DNA of 64,000 nucleotides from Hyphomicrobiales bacterium (GTDB lineage: Bacteria > Pseudomonadota > Alphaproteobacteria > Rhizobiales > Xanthobacteraceae). A program made the position numbers and the translations under genes. Below, piece after piece: positions 28,861 through 38,038 of this stretch; positions within the stretch are counted from its first letter, which is position 1, and every line of letters starts with the position of its first letter. Below the pieces are notes generated by a model. It worked only from the letters and a program-made list of their open reading frames with translations. It was not told the origin of the DNA and did not search any database. The stretch covers positions 248,001-312,000 of the forward strand of contig JAFKKG010000018.1 of NCBI GenBank assembly GCA_017305715.1, in the 5' to 3' direction.

Positions 28861-30243
28861 TCACGATAGCAGCGGAGACCACGCCGGATCGGAGGCAAAG
28901 CCGGGCGTCGGCACCCGCAATTCGTTGCGGCCGGAGATATCGACGGTGAACAGCGACGGCCCGGAGTTGCCGCCGGGTTCGCGGAAGAACATCAGCACGC
29001 GGCCGTTCGGCGCGAAGGTCGGGCCTTCATTATGGTAGCCCGAGGTGAGGATGCGTTCGCCCGTACCGTCCGGCTTCATGATGCCGATCGCGAACTGGCC
29101 GCCGCCCTGCTTGGTGAAGGCGATGTAGTCGCCGCGCGGCGACCACACCGGCGTCGAATAGCTGCCTTCGCCGAAGGAGATGCGCTGTGCCCCGCCCCCG
29201 GTCGCGCCCATCACATAGATCTGTGGCTTGCCGCCGCGATCGGATTCGAAGCAGATCCTTGTGCCGTCGGGTGCATAGGACGGCGAGGTGTCGATCGCCG
29301 GCGTATCGGTCAGGCGCGTCGTGGTCTTGGAGCGCAGGTCCATCACGAACAGGTTCGAATTGCCGCCCTGCTGCAGGCTCATGATGACGCGCTGGCCGTC
29401 CGGCGAGAAGCGCGGCGAGAACGACATGCCCGGGAAGTTGCCGACGATCTCGCGTTGCCCGGTCTCGATGTTGAACAGATAGACGCGGGGATCGCCCTGC
29501 CCGAACTCCATATAGGTGATCTCCTGGGTCGACGGCGAGAACCGCGGCGTCAGCACCAGGTCGGCGCCCTTGGTCAAATAGCGCACATTGGCGCCGTCCT
29601 GATCCATCAGAGCGAGCCGCTTGACGCGGCGTTCCTTGGCGCCGGTCTCGTCGACGAACACCACGCGGCTGTCGAAATAGCCCTTCTCGCCGGTCAGGCG
29701 CTCGTAGATCTGGTCGGAGATGATGTGCGCGATCCGCCGCCAGTATTCCGGCGAGGTGAAGTATTGCTGGCCGGTGAGCTGCTGGCCGGTGTTGACGTCC
29801 CAGAGCCGGAACTCGGCCTTGAGGCGGCCGTCCCCCTGCCGCGTCATGCGGCCGGTCACCAGCGCCTGCGCGTTGATGCTCTTCCAGTTCAGGAAGTTCG
29901 GCGCCGCGTCGATGTTGATGGTTTTCTCGATATAGGCGGCCTGATCGATCGGCGCGAACAGACCGCTGCGCTTGAGGTTGTTGGTGATGACCTGCGTCAC
30001 GCCGGCGCCGACTTCGGCGTCGGCCGGCGTGCCGGCCGTGAAATTCGGGATCGCGATCGGCAGCGGGGTGAATTCGCCTTCCGGCACGATGATGCGCTTC
30101 GGCGCCTGGCCGAACGCGCGCTGGCCGCTCGTCAGCAGGCCGACCGACGCCATTCCGGTGATGATCTGCCGGCGGCTCAAGCGAAACGGCATGTTCGGCA
30201 ATCCATCTTTGTCAGTCATCGATTCGACTTTGCTCATATCCAT
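28861..30243 (-). CDS. tolB: Tol-Pal translocation protein TolB
   Basis: Periplasmic beta-propeller of the Tol-Pal system. About 460 residues from the ATG at 30243; ATGs at 30219 and 30192 are also possible and the frame opens still earlier. N-terminal signal is unusual: [19 protein letters not shown] resembles a twin-arginine (Tat) signal, ending near [10 protein letters not shown]. Then the TolB N-domain ([32 protein letters not shown]) and propeller repeats ([80 protein letters not shown]). Thirty-five bases after tolA. Confidence 0.95.
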   Translation of the reverse strand: MDMSKVESMTDKDGLPNMPFRLSRRQIITGMASVGLLTSGQRAFGQAPKRIIVPEGEFTPLPIAIPNFTAGTPADAEVGAGVTQVITNNLKRSGLFAPIDQAAYIEKTINIDAAPNFLNWKSINAQALVTGRMTRQGDGRLKAEFRLWDVNTGQQLTGQQYFTSPEYWRRIAHIISDQIYERLTGEKGYFDSRVVFVDETGAKERRVKRLALMDQDGANVRYLTKGADLVLTPRFSPSTQEITYMEFGQGDPRVYLFNIETGQREIVGNFPGMSFSPRFSPDGQRVIMSLQQGGNSNLFVMDLRSKTTTRLTDTPAIDTSPSYAPDGTRICFESDRGGKPQIYVMGATGGGAQRISFGEGSYSTPVWSPRGDYIAFTKQGGGQFAIGIMKPDGTGERILTSGYHNEGPTFAPNGRVLMFFREPGGNSGPSLFTVDISGRNELRVPTPGFASDPAWSPLLS

Positions 30244-30278
30244 AATTGCCGGGAGGTGACCACCAAATGACCAATGCT

Positions 30279-31208
30279 TCAGGTTTTTTGTTCGGTGAAC
30301 ACCGGCGCGAAATATTTCCATTCCTCGAAAAACGCCGCCGGCAACTTGTACGGCTGGCATTCGATGATCGCCCGCAACGCGCTCTCCTGATAGACGCGCA
30401 AGTATGGCGTTGCCGGCGTTCCTTCCGGAACCGGCATTCCCTCCAGCGTACCGTCGCGCTTCAGGCGGATGGCAAACGCGGCCTCGGGCTTCTGCGACTC
30501 GATGCCGCCATAGGGCTTCTTCCAGCAGCGCTCGACCTGCTGCTTGAACATCGAGCCCCAGGTCGCGGAGTTGTCCGCGGCCTTGCCGTTGGCGAGGCCA
30601 AGCGCAGCGTTCGAATTGAGCGTATCGCCGGTTACGGCGCTGCGGGTCGGATCGCGCTTGTCGAGCAAGGCTGCGATCTTCGACTGGTCGAAATGCCGTT
30701 CGACGATCTTCTTCTGCTCCGGCGGCTTGGCCGCGGCTTGCGCGACCGGCTTCGGCGGCGGCTTCTTCTCTTCCTTCTTGATGGCTTCCGCGATCGGATC
30801 GACCTTGGGGGGATCCGGCTTCTTCTCCGGCCTCGGCTCTTCCTTCGGCTTTTCGGCGACCTTGGGCGGATCGGGTTTTTTCTCGACCTGCTTCTCTTCC
30901 ACCTTCGGCTCTGGCGGCGGCGCGGTGTCGGTCACGACAGGCGCCTTCTCGGTCACCTTGCCGATCGCGTCTTCGATCGGTTTGGCCTCGGCGACCTTGT
31001 CCACCAGCGGTTTCGGATTTTCCTTCTTGCCGGTCTTGGTCCCGGCCATGACCTTGGCGAGCTGGTCGGGGGAAATGACATCGACGGGGACCGAATCTTC
31101 CGGCGTCATTTCAAACGCCTTGGTCGAAAACGACACCAGTCCATACCCCAGCACGAGAGCGTGCAGGGCAATCGACGCAGCCAGTGTCTTGTCGACCTTG
31201 ATCTTCAC
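30279..31208 (-). CDS. tolA: Tol-Pal system protein TolA
   Basis: 309 residues. One N-terminal membrane helix ([20 protein letters not shown]), a long Lys/Pro/Glu-rich periplasmic rod (about residues 55-165) and a C-terminal domain ([46 protein letters not shown]) that contacts TolB/Pal. Shorter than E. coli TolA, usual for alphaproteobacteria. TolA couples the proton-driven TolQR motor to the outer membrane. Confidence 0.95.
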   Translation of the reverse strand: MKIKVDKTLAASIALHALVLGYGLVSFSTKAFEMTPEDSVPVDVISPDQLAKVMAGTKTGKKENPKPLVDKVAEAKPIEDAIGKVTEKAPVVTDTAPPPEPKVEEKQVEKKPDPPKVAEKPKEEPRPEKKPDPPKVDPIAEAIKKEEKKPPPKPVAQAAAKPPEQKKIVERHFDQSKIAALLDKRDPTRSAVTGDTLNSNAALGLANGKAADNSATWGSMFKQQVERCWKKPYGGIESQKPEAAFAIRLKRDGTLEGMPVPEGTPATPYLRVYQESALRAIIECQPYKLPAAFFEEWKYFAPVFTEQKT

Positions 31209-31251
31209 TTCAGCTTTCCCGCTCCGCCGTCATCGCTCGCCGTTCCCTTGG

Positions 31252-31722
31252 TCACGAGCCGCCTTCGGGGATGATCACGATGTTCGCCTTGAATCCCGCG
31301 GTCCGAATATAGCCCAATAATTTCATCATATCCGTGTAGCAGACGTCTTTATCGCCACGCAGATAGATCACGCTTTCCGCCTCGGATCGGGTTTCCCGGA
31401 TAGCCTTGATTTTAGGCAGCAACTCGGCGGCCGGGATCAGGGCATCCCCCAGATACAGTTCAACATTCGAATTGCAGGCGCCGCCGGTGCGTTTGACCGA
31501 CAGCGTCAGCGGCGGCGTGTTCGACGACAGCGATTTGCTGCCGCTGGCGACCGGCAGATCGATATCGATGGTCGAGGTCATCAGGGGGGCCGCCACCATG
31601 AAGATGATCAGCAGCACCAGCATCACGTCCACCATCGGCGTGACGTTGATCTCCGCCATCACGGCGGCGCGTCGCCGGCGGCGGCCACCACCGCCAGCCG
31701 AACCTGCCATGTTCATCGCCAT
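31252..31722 (-). CDS. tolR: Tol-Pal system protein TolR (ExbD/TolR)
   Basis: 156 residues. N-terminal cytoplasmic part (GGGGRRRRRAAVMAEINVTP), one helix with the functional Asp (MVDVMLVLLIIFMVAAPLM), then the periplasmic domain (LPVASGSKSLSSN ... VIYLRGDKDVCYTDMMKLLG). Forms the proton channel with TolQ. Lies 36 bases after tolQ and 43 before tolA. Confidence 0.96.
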   Translation of the reverse strand: MAMNMAGSAGGGGRRRRRAAVMAEINVTPMVDVMLVLLIIFMVAAPLMTSTIDIDLPVASGSKSLSSNTPPLTLSVKRTGGACNSNVELYLGDALIPAAELLPKIKAIRETRSEAESVIYLRGDKDVCYTDMMKLLGYIRTAGFKANIVIIPEGGS

Positions 31723-31758
31723 GATCTGATGCCCAAAATGCTCACACCCATTCGCCCC

Positions 31759-32532
31759 TCACGCCCGCTCGTCGATCTGGCGCGACAGGATCGCTGAAAA
31801 TTCGTCGGCGAACCCCTCCAGCCGCTGGGCCTGGCGGTTCACCTCGGAAATGAACTTATTGTAGAAAATAGTCGCCGGAATGGCGGCGATAAGGCCGATT
31901 GCGGTGGCAAACAGCGCCTCCGCGATGCCCGGCGCCACCACCGCCAGCGAGGTGTTCTTGGAGGCCGCGATCGACTGGAAGCTCGACATGATGCCCCAGA
32001 CGGTTCCGAACAGGCCGACGAACGGCCCGGCCGAGCCGACGGTCGCCAGCACCAGGAGCCGCCGCTCCAGCCGCTCGACCTCGCGGGCGATGGAGACGTT
32101 CATCACCTTTTCGATCCGCATCTGCAGGCCGGCGAACGAGCGGGTCTGGCTTTCGAATGAGCGCTTCCATTCGCGCATCGCCGCGACGAAGCAGGCCGCC
32201 ATCGACTGCGTGGGCTTGGCCGAGAGCGCGCGGTAGAGTTCCTCGATCGATTGTCCGGACCAGAATGCCTGCTCGAACCGGTCCATCGCACGCTTGGTGC
32301 GCGCGTAGAGGAAGATCTTGTCGATCGCGATCGCCCAGACCCAGACCGAGCACGCGAGCAGTCCCAGCATCACCGATTTGACGACCCAATGCGCCTGCAG
32401 GAACAGCGCAATCAGCGATACGTCGGAAGCGGCCAGCGACAGCGACTGCGTTTCGACCTGCTGCGCGCTGGCGGCAGACGCCGTCACCAGAAGGCAGGTC
32501 AGCGCTCCGAACTGAAGGAATTTCCGCGCCAC
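31759..32532 (-). CDS. tolQ: Tol-Pal system protein TolQ (MotA/TolQ/ExbB)
   Basis: 257 residues with three core helices (VVKSVMLGLLACSVWVWAIA, LVLATVGSAGPFVGLFGTVW, IGLIAAIPATIFYNKFI). The GTVWGIM signature and VAPGIAEALFATAIGL are conserved. An additional N-terminal hydrophobic stretch (QFGALTCLLVTASAASAQ) looks like a signal sequence, or the true start is downstream. First gene of the tolQRAB unit; ybgC, its usual neighbour, is 25 kb away. Confidence 0.95.
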   Translation of the reverse strand: MARKFLQFGALTCLLVTASAASAQQVETQSLSLAASDVSLIALFLQAHWVVKSVMLGLLACSVWVWAIAIDKIFLYARTKRAMDRFEQAFWSGQSIEELYRALSAKPTQSMAACFVAAMREWKRSFESQTRSFAGLQMRIEKVMNVSIAREVERLERRLLVLATVGSAGPFVGLFGTVWGIMSSFQSIAASKNTSLAVVAPGIAEALFATAIGLIAAIPATIFYNKFISEVNRQAQRLEGFADEFSAILSRQIDERA

Positions 32533-32570
32533 GAGATCAATATCCTCTCAATGCTCTATCACTTGTTTGG

Positions 32571-32616
32571 GCATGATCTTTTTCGGAAAACCGGTTCCCA
32601 CTTTTCCGGATCATGC
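32571..32616. repeat. Dispersed palindromic repeat, copy 1
   Basis: 46-bp imperfect palindrome with arms GCATGATC/GATCATGC and core CCGGTTCCCACTTTTCCG. Close relatives are at 53844-53888 and, more divergent, 48158-48202. It sits upstream of tolQ. Confidence 0.75.
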
Positions 32617-33079
32617 CGTACCCCAAATCCCCCGGACCGACCGGCTGCCGGTTCCACAGCCGCGCGTCGGGCGCGGCGGTCATGCGCCTGCGCGAAAAGC
32701 CTCATTGGTGTCGCATGGGGGGCCCGTCCAAAGCCGGGTCCTGCTTCCCCTGCCAACGTGTCAAAACGAGGGCTATCCGCGCGTCTTTACGTCCCTAACC
32801 AGACGCTAATCTTGGTTAATGCGAGGTTACCAAAGGGGAATTTCACTGCGGGAAGTCGAGGCAGGCCGGGCGGTTAGGGGGCGGTTCCCGGCGGCCTCGT
32901 GCCCCGGATGCGGCGCAGGGTGAGGCTCCTTCGCGTCGTGGCGCACCGCCAAGCCGGGGCCATCCCCGGGGGCATCTTTCTGCGATCCACCGCTGAAGAA
33001 GCGTTGCATCGCGTCCGGAACACGGCGCTTTCCCGATCCAATTTTCAAACAACGAAACGAATATGCGTTCGCGTTCTCG

Positions 33080-33578
33080 CGGCCTGATACGCCCGAGCTT
33101 TGCCAGAAACTTCCCGCCCTCCCACAATCCAGAGGACGCAGGGAATGCCGGATGCGCGCTGCACCCGCGGTCTCATGTGCAGTGTGCACAAGGAAGTGCG
33201 CACATGAGCATACAGGGCAGCGGAGAACATCCGACATTCCCTGCGCGATGGCTTTACGGCTTATCACGTGCTCTCCCCGGAGAACGGCTCTTTTGCCTCC
33301 GTTGCGCCCTGGGAAGTCGAACGCCCCAGGAGCATGGACGCCAGCAACGCGGCGTCAGGACCACACGTCTTCACCGTACGCTTCGGCCGCGCTCGTCAGG
33401 CGACAACCTCCACGTCCACCGCTCCCCGCCCCTCGTTGTGACGATGGCCAACGCCCCTCTGAGTGGGACGGGATGGGCATCGATATGAACTAATTTGCCA
33501 TTCTGGGAAACAGAAATATTTTTTATTTCGGGTCTTGACAAAACTTCCGTAAACCAGAAGTGACTTGTCCTACCTTCC
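33080..33578. repeat. Structured dispersed intergenic element (candidate)
   Basis: Part of a 1.15-kb stretch (32533-33683) without a convincing gene. It contains a long stem: 33138-33154 pairs with 33228-33244 (GCAGGGAATGCCGGATG, one mismatch), and within it CTCATGTGC (33172-33180) pairs with GCACATGAG (33200-33208). It ends in an AT-rich tail with TTGACA at 33535. I remember similar sequence repeated between genes in Bradyrhizobiaceae, so it is probably a dispersed element; boundaries are approximate and no function is known. Sequence 32617-33079 holds nothing I recognise. Confidence 0.5.
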
Positions 33579-33683
33579 CCTTTAGCCCGTTGAGCCATGG
33601 CGGATAGGTCGCCTAGGCTACGCCGGGTGCGGCTGTCGTCGCACTTGCTCGCTCCACATCGTCATCACAAGGGGCGCCGCGCA

Positions 33684-34985
33684 ATGGAGGTCCCTGACCG
33701 GGTTGCTTGCAAAAAACAATGCATGCTAACATTGCATCGATATTGGCGGAAGAAATCCCGAATCTCCTTTGCTATGCATCTCCAAAAGCAATTCGCAGGC
33801 CGGTCGCGACGAAGTTTCGGTGCGTGCGTCGTCGGCAGCAGCAGAACCTACTTCCCGCTTCGGCGACTAGCGTTCGCTCTATCGGCATCATTGATCATTC
33901 TCAGCGTAGCCGGAGGCGTGGCCCGGGCCGAGGATCGACCGGCAGCTCCGGTCTTTTCGGCCTGTCGCGTTCCGCCGCGCGAAACATTCGGCGACATTCC
34001 GAAGCCGGTATCAAAGGAAGCCAAGACGGAACAAGCCCTCACTATCGCCGCGCGGCGCTTCATGTCAGCCGGCGAGTATGACCGAGCCATTGAACAGTAC
34101 GATAAAGCCGTCGAACACGACGCCAAGAACCCGCGCTTCTATGCCGATCGGGGTGTCGCCCGGCGGACGAACCGTCAGTTGAACGAAGCCCTGGAGGACT
34201 TCGACCGCGCCATAGCCCTTGATCCCGGTTCCTCCGCCTTCTTTCTCAATCGCGCGGGGGTCTACATGGAAAAGAGCGAATTCGTCCGTGCCATCGAGGA
34301 CATCGACCAAGCCATCAAGCTCTACCCTCGCAACGCCGTTGGTTACCTGTACCGTTCTTCTGTCTACCTGAGCCAACGCGAATACGACCGGGCCATCGAG
34401 GATGTCGAACAATCGATCAAACTGGACCCGCAATGCCCGGCCGGCTTCAACGCAAGAGGTCTTGCCCGCAAACTGAAGGGCGAACACGACGGAGCCACGG
34501 CCGACTTCAACCGCGCGATTGAACTCGACCCGACCCCAGGGAATGCAGCCGCTTTCATGCGCCGGGCCGGCGCCTATTCGGGTAAGTTCGACTATGACAA
34601 CGCCATCCGCGATCTCGACCAGGCGCTGATACTCGAGCCCAGAAATTTCTCCGCGCTGAACAATCGCTGCATGGCTCGCGCGAATGCCGGCCGTTTTGAC
34701 GGCGCCCTCTCCGATTGCAACGAGGCGCTGAAAATACGACCTGGCCGCCCCAACATCCTCGATAGCCGTGCTTTCGCCTATCTCAAGAAGGGAGCATTCG
34801 ACGAGGCCCTTGCCGACTATAACGCAGCACTCCGCATCGACGCGCGAAAGGCCGCCTCCCTGTACGGGCGCGCCGTTGTCAAGCGACGGATGGGGGACAT
34901 CGCAGGTGGCGAAGCCGACGCGACGACGGCGCAGGCCATCTCGCCTTTTATTGCAGACTACATGGCGCTGTACGGAATCAAGTGA
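33684..34985 (+). CDS. Secreted TPR-repeat protein
   Basis: 433 residues if started at the ATG 33684, which follows AAGGGG; ATGs at 33723 and 33771 are also possible and the frame opens at 33597. A hydrophobic segment (LAFALSASLIILSVAGGVARA) looks like an export signal, though with a long N-terminal region. Then about eight TPRs, for example RAIEQYDKAVEHDAKNPRFY, EALEDFDRAIALDPGSSAFF, RAIEDVEQSIKLDPQCPAGF and EALADYNAALRIDARKAASL. Likely a periplasmic scaffold. It stands alone immediately after the dispersed element. Confidence 0.82.
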   Translation: MEVPDRVACKKQCMLTLHRYWRKKSRISFAMHLQKQFAGRSRRSFGACVVGSSRTYFPLRRLAFALSASLIILSVAGGVARAEDRPAAPVFSACRVPPRETFGDIPKPVSKEAKTEQALTIAARRFMSAGEYDRAIEQYDKAVEHDAKNPRFYADRGVARRTNRQLNEALEDFDRAIALDPGSSAFFLNRAGVYMEKSEFVRAIEDIDQAIKLYPRNAVGYLYRSSVYLSQREYDRAIEDVEQSIKLDPQCPAGFNARGLARKLKGEHDGATADFNRAIELDPTPGNAAAFMRRAGAYSGKFDYDNAIRDLDQALILEPRNFSALNNRCMARANAGRFDGALSDCNEALKIRPGRPNILDSRAFAYLKKGAFDEALADYNAALRIDARKAASLYGRAVVKRRMGDIAGGEADATTAQAISPFIADYMALYGIK

Positions 34986-35026
34986 CGAATTAATCCGTCG
35001 GACGACGTTCTTTCACGCACAGCACG

Positions 35027-35794
35027 TCACGCCGGCAACCCGGCCTCCGCGCAATTGACGAGCCGCGCCGGCACCCCGACGGCGGTGCATCCGCCGGGCA
35101 CGTCGTGCTCGACCAGCGCACCGGCGCCGACCTTGGCGAAGTCGCCGACGCTGATGTCGCCCAAAATCGTCGCGCCCGAACTGAGCAGCACGCCGCGGCC
35201 GATCCGCGGCGCGCGGCCCGGCAGCGCCTGTTTCCGGCCGATGGTGACGTTCTGCATGATCGTCACCTCGTCGTCGACGACGACGAATGCCCCAATAATG
35301 ATGCCGGTCGCATGATCGAGATACACCGAGGTGCCGATCGAGGCGGAGGGGTGGATGCTGACCTGGAGGGAGTCGGACGACAGGCTTTGCAACAGGCGGG
35401 CGAGATCGGTTTGCTCACGCCGCCAGAGCCAGTTGGAGACACGCCAGGCTTGCAGCGCGACATAGCCCTTGTAGTTCAGCAGCGGCGGCAGCAGCCGGTT
35501 CATCGCGGGATCATGAACCGCGATGCTTTGCAGATCGAGGCTTGCCGCATCGATCAGATCGGGCGCGGCGCGAAAGGCCTCGCGGGCGACGCGCGCGAAT
35601 TGCTCGCGGTCAACGGCCCGCTTACCGAGCCGCGCGCCGATCTGATGGGCAAGCGCGTCACCAAGACCGGAATGATCGAGAATCGCCGACGACAGCGAGG
35701 CGCCAAACAACGGATCGCCCGCGAGGACGCCCTCGGCCTCGCGGCGGACGGATCGCCAAAGCTGGTCGACGGGTAGTACTGCGTTCTGCGCCAT
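35027..35794 (-). CDS. cysE: Serine O-acetyltransferase-like protein (CysE/EpsC family)
   Basis: 255 residues. N-terminal helical domain (LWRSVRREAEGVLAGDPLFG, LLNYKGYVALQAWRVSNWLW) and C-terminal left-handed beta-helix of hexapeptide repeats (IHPSASIGTSVYLDHATGII, TIMQNVTIGRK, IGRGVLLSSGATILGDISVG) are as in CysE, which acetylates serine for cysteine synthesis. The catalytic His is in YLDHATG. Upstream neighbours do not include cysK. It could be a second, specialised copy. Confidence 0.9.
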   Translation of the reverse strand: MAQNAVLPVDQLWRSVRREAEGVLAGDPLFGASLSSAILDHSGLGDALAHQIGARLGKRAVDREQFARVAREAFRAAPDLIDAASLDLQSIAVHDPAMNRLLPPLLNYKGYVALQAWRVSNWLWRREQTDLARLLQSLSSDSLQVSIHPSASIGTSVYLDHATGIIIGAFVVVDDEVTIMQNVTIGRKQALPGRAPRIGRGVLLSSGATILGDISVGDFAKVGAGALVEHDVPGGCTAVGVPARLVNCAEAGLPA

Positions 35795-35914
35795 GACTGT
35801 CCTCGGATTGCGTCAGTCCGAAATATAAGCCGCCCAGAGAACAGCGCCAGCGCGCATGACGCTCGGTACCGCATCCAAGGACGGGAGACGCAAAGTGCAG
35901 GGCAGTTCTCTATG

Positions 35915-35949
35915 ACCCGCCATTTGTCTGGAACGGCGGGCTAAAGAGA
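35915..35949. repeat. Direct repeat flanking the CYTH-CHAD region, left copy
   Basis: ACCCGCCATTTGTCTGGAAC followed by GGCGGGCTAAAGAGA; hairpin-forming. A 36-base close match lies at 37969-38004, in the same orientation on the far side of the CYTH-CHAD gene. Confidence 0.6.
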
Positions 35950-35976
35950 CCCCGCCCCATCCACGAAGTTGGCATC

Positions 35977-36102
35977 TCACCGGGGCGCAGGCGGCGGTAC
36001 CTTGACCGGGGTATGCGGCGTGGTGCTAACCACCCTGGCGCTCTCGACCGAGGCGATGCTCCTGAGCGTTTCCAGCACCAGGAAGAACTTCTCCGCAAGC
36101 AT
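35977..36102 (-). CDS. 41-residue small protein (MLAEKFF type)
   Basis: Short gene with a textbook ribosome site: GAGGAGG six bases before the ATG at 36102. Protein: MLAEKFFLVLETLRSIASVE followed by SARVVSTTPHTPVKVPPPAPR. The amphipathic N-terminal helix and the VVSTTPHTPVK tail resemble short proteins that I recall being annotated repeatedly in Bradyrhizobium genomes, function unknown. It is inside the 427-base gap between the CYTH-CHAD and CysE-like genes. Confidence 0.7.
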   Translation of the reverse strand: MLAEKFFLVLETLRSIASVESARVVSTTPHTPVKVPPPAPR

Positions 36103-36221
36103 GGCGGACCTCCTCAGGCCAGTTGATTTGCCGGGCAGGTTACCATTTCCGCATGGCCAGACCAGACAAATCCAGCAAAGCCCACGGCAGCCGGGTCGAG
36201 TCGCAGCGCACTCGCCAGACG

Positions 36222-37823
36222 TCAGCGCTCCCAGAACGGGGGTGTCGCCTTGAATTGCCGCCATCGCTTGCGCAGCGTTTTGACCATCGCAATCTGATCG
36301 CGGGCCAGCCAGCCGGTGACCGCGCCGATTGCAAGGTGGAGCGCAGGCTGGCCATCCTGCCGGATGCCGTCGACCAGCATGCGGGCGCTGGCGATGTCGC
36401 GCGCGCGGCCGAGACCCGCCTGGAGCCTGGCCAGCCGCTTCGCGTAACGCTTCGCGGCCCCCTGGGGAGCATACAGCGGCAGGAAGAACTCCGCGGCATA
36501 GCGCAGCTTCTTGAGGTGGATTCTGAGATTGTGCTGTGCCTGGATGCTGAGCTGCCGGAAATGCGCACCACGCGCGCGCGCCTTGCGATGCAATCGGCAC
36601 AGAATTTTTTCGGCAAGCACCGGTATCGGTTGCGACAGGATGGCCAGCGCTTCGCTGTCGATCTCGTTTCGCCAGCCGCGGCGTTCCACCATTTGTCCCA
36701 GCGAGAGAAGGAAGCGGCTGCAACGGGCATCGGCGAGAACGCTCTGCAAGGCGCCGTAGCCCGCCTTGCGTTGCTGCTCGACCGTCTCGCGCAGGCCGGC
36801 CAGATCAACCTCCGGCGCCGCCGCGACCAGGCGAGCGGTGGTGGCCTGGATGAAAACATCCAAATCCCGCACTGGGCCGAGTTGCTGCATCAGCCATCGC
36901 GCCTCGCTGTTGATGGCCCTGAATGCGGGCGATGGAATATCGCGGCGGAACAACGCACAGATTGTCCGCAAACGGCGCAAGGCGATGCGCATCTCGTGCA
37001 CGCCTTCGGGATCCACCCCCTTTTCCGCCACCGCGTGATTTTTCAGAAGATGATGCCAGCACGCGCCCACCAGCTGCGCGATGACGTCGTCAACCGCCTG
37101 CCCGGCGCTGATACCGACGGGTTCGGCTTTCGCCGCCGGTCGCTCGACGTCGAACGCGAGGGCATAGCCGCGTTCCGACTTGCTGCGCGTGCCGACCTGT
37201 AGCGGTGCCACGTCGAGCAATTGCGTTCCGAGATCGAACAGGACGCCGGCATTGCCGCTTTTCAACTCGAGCTCGATTTCAGACAGGACTTCCCGGCGCG
37301 CCCCGGCCTCGATCGTCCCCTCGTCGAATGCGATTTCAACCGTGGCATCGGGCAGGTCGAGTTGCCGCACATGGCGGCTAACTTTGGTCGCGAAAACCGG
37401 GATCAACGCGTCGTTGGTGAGTCCCGTCATCGGACCGCCGACCTCATCGGCAGGCAACTGCGCCAAATCGGGGGTGCCCCCGGCAACCGGCGCTTCCCAG
37501 TGCCGGCGCGTCAGAGGTTGCCCGGTATCGGGCAGGCGCTTCAGGGTCTGAACGAAGTGTTTGCCGCGGCGTCGCACGCGCAGCGACATGCCATGTTGAT
37601 AGAGCAGCCGCTCCGGCGTATCGTAATATACCGTCTCCAGCCGCCGAAACGCGCCCCGATTGCGCGCATGCTGCACGATGACGGGCATCTCGCGAAGGGT
37701 ATCGAGGACTCCTTGCGGCGCAAGCAGCTTAAGTTCGATTTCCGCCAGTTCCCCCGGCCACGCGGCAACGGCCCCGCCGGAATTCCTCACGACTGGCTGC
37801 TCCGTGTTCAACGATATCCCCAT
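36222..37823 (-). CDS. CYTH-CHAD protein (inorganic triphosphatase-like)
   Basis: 533 residues from the ATG at 37823; an ATG at 37871 would add 16. The CYTH domain (to about residue 230 counted from 37871) has the metal/triphosphate motif EIELK (Glu44, Glu46, Lys48), many basic and acidic tunnel residues (FRRLETVYYDTP, SLRVRRRGKHFVQTLKR), and EIELELKSG. The CHAD domain follows with GVHEMRIALRRLRTICALFR, HNLRIHLKKLRYAAEFF and LARLQAGLGRARD, a polyphosphate-binding helical bundle. Likely triphosphatase or polyphosphate-related enzyme. Confidence 0.92.
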   Translation of the reverse strand: MGISLNTEQPVVRNSGGAVAAWPGELAEIELKLLAPQGVLDTLREMPVIVQHARNRGAFRRLETVYYDTPERLLYQHGMSLRVRRRGKHFVQTLKRLPDTGQPLTRRHWEAPVAGGTPDLAQLPADEVGGPMTGLTNDALIPVFATKVSRHVRQLDLPDATVEIAFDEGTIEAGARREVLSEIELELKSGNAGVLFDLGTQLLDVAPLQVGTRSKSERGYALAFDVERPAAKAEPVGISAGQAVDDVIAQLVGACWHHLLKNHAVAEKGVDPEGVHEMRIALRRLRTICALFRRDIPSPAFRAINSEARWLMQQLGPVRDLDVFIQATTARLVAAAPEVDLAGLRETVEQQRKAGYGALQSVLADARCSRFLLSLGQMVERRGWRNEIDSEALAILSQPIPVLAEKILCRLHRKARARGAHFRQLSIQAQHNLRIHLKKLRYAAEFFLPLYAPQGAAKRYAKRLARLQAGLGRARDIASARMLVDGIRQDGQPALHLAIGAVTGWLARDQIAMVKTLRKRWRQFKATPPFWER

Positions 37824-37968
37824 CAGGATGCTGTATGAATGATTTATGACAACCGCAAGGCATGTCCGCATTGTCCCAGGTCAAGATCGCCAGGGGACAT
37901 CGCGGACATCCGGCCGCGCCGCCATGTTGATCCCCGAATCTGCGTGCAGATACCCGCGTTTTTCCGCA

Positions 37969-38004
37969 ACCCGCCATTTCGCCGGGAACGGCGGGTCAAA
38001 GAGA
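37969..38004. repeat. Direct repeat flanking the CYTH-CHAD region, right copy
   Basis: ACCCGCCATTTCGCCGGGAA followed by CGGCGGGTCAAAGAGA; counterpart of 35915-35949. The 146-base gap before the CYTH-CHAD start and the GNAT gene contains little else. Confidence 0.6.
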
Positions 38005-38038
38005 ACCGCCCTGGCGGTGCCGTACAGAGGCTGACCGG

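Noticed and set aside
32827-33488. Several 60-146 residue open frames on both strands
   Set aside because: They overlap each other and the structured dispersed element, with no ribosome sites or motifs.
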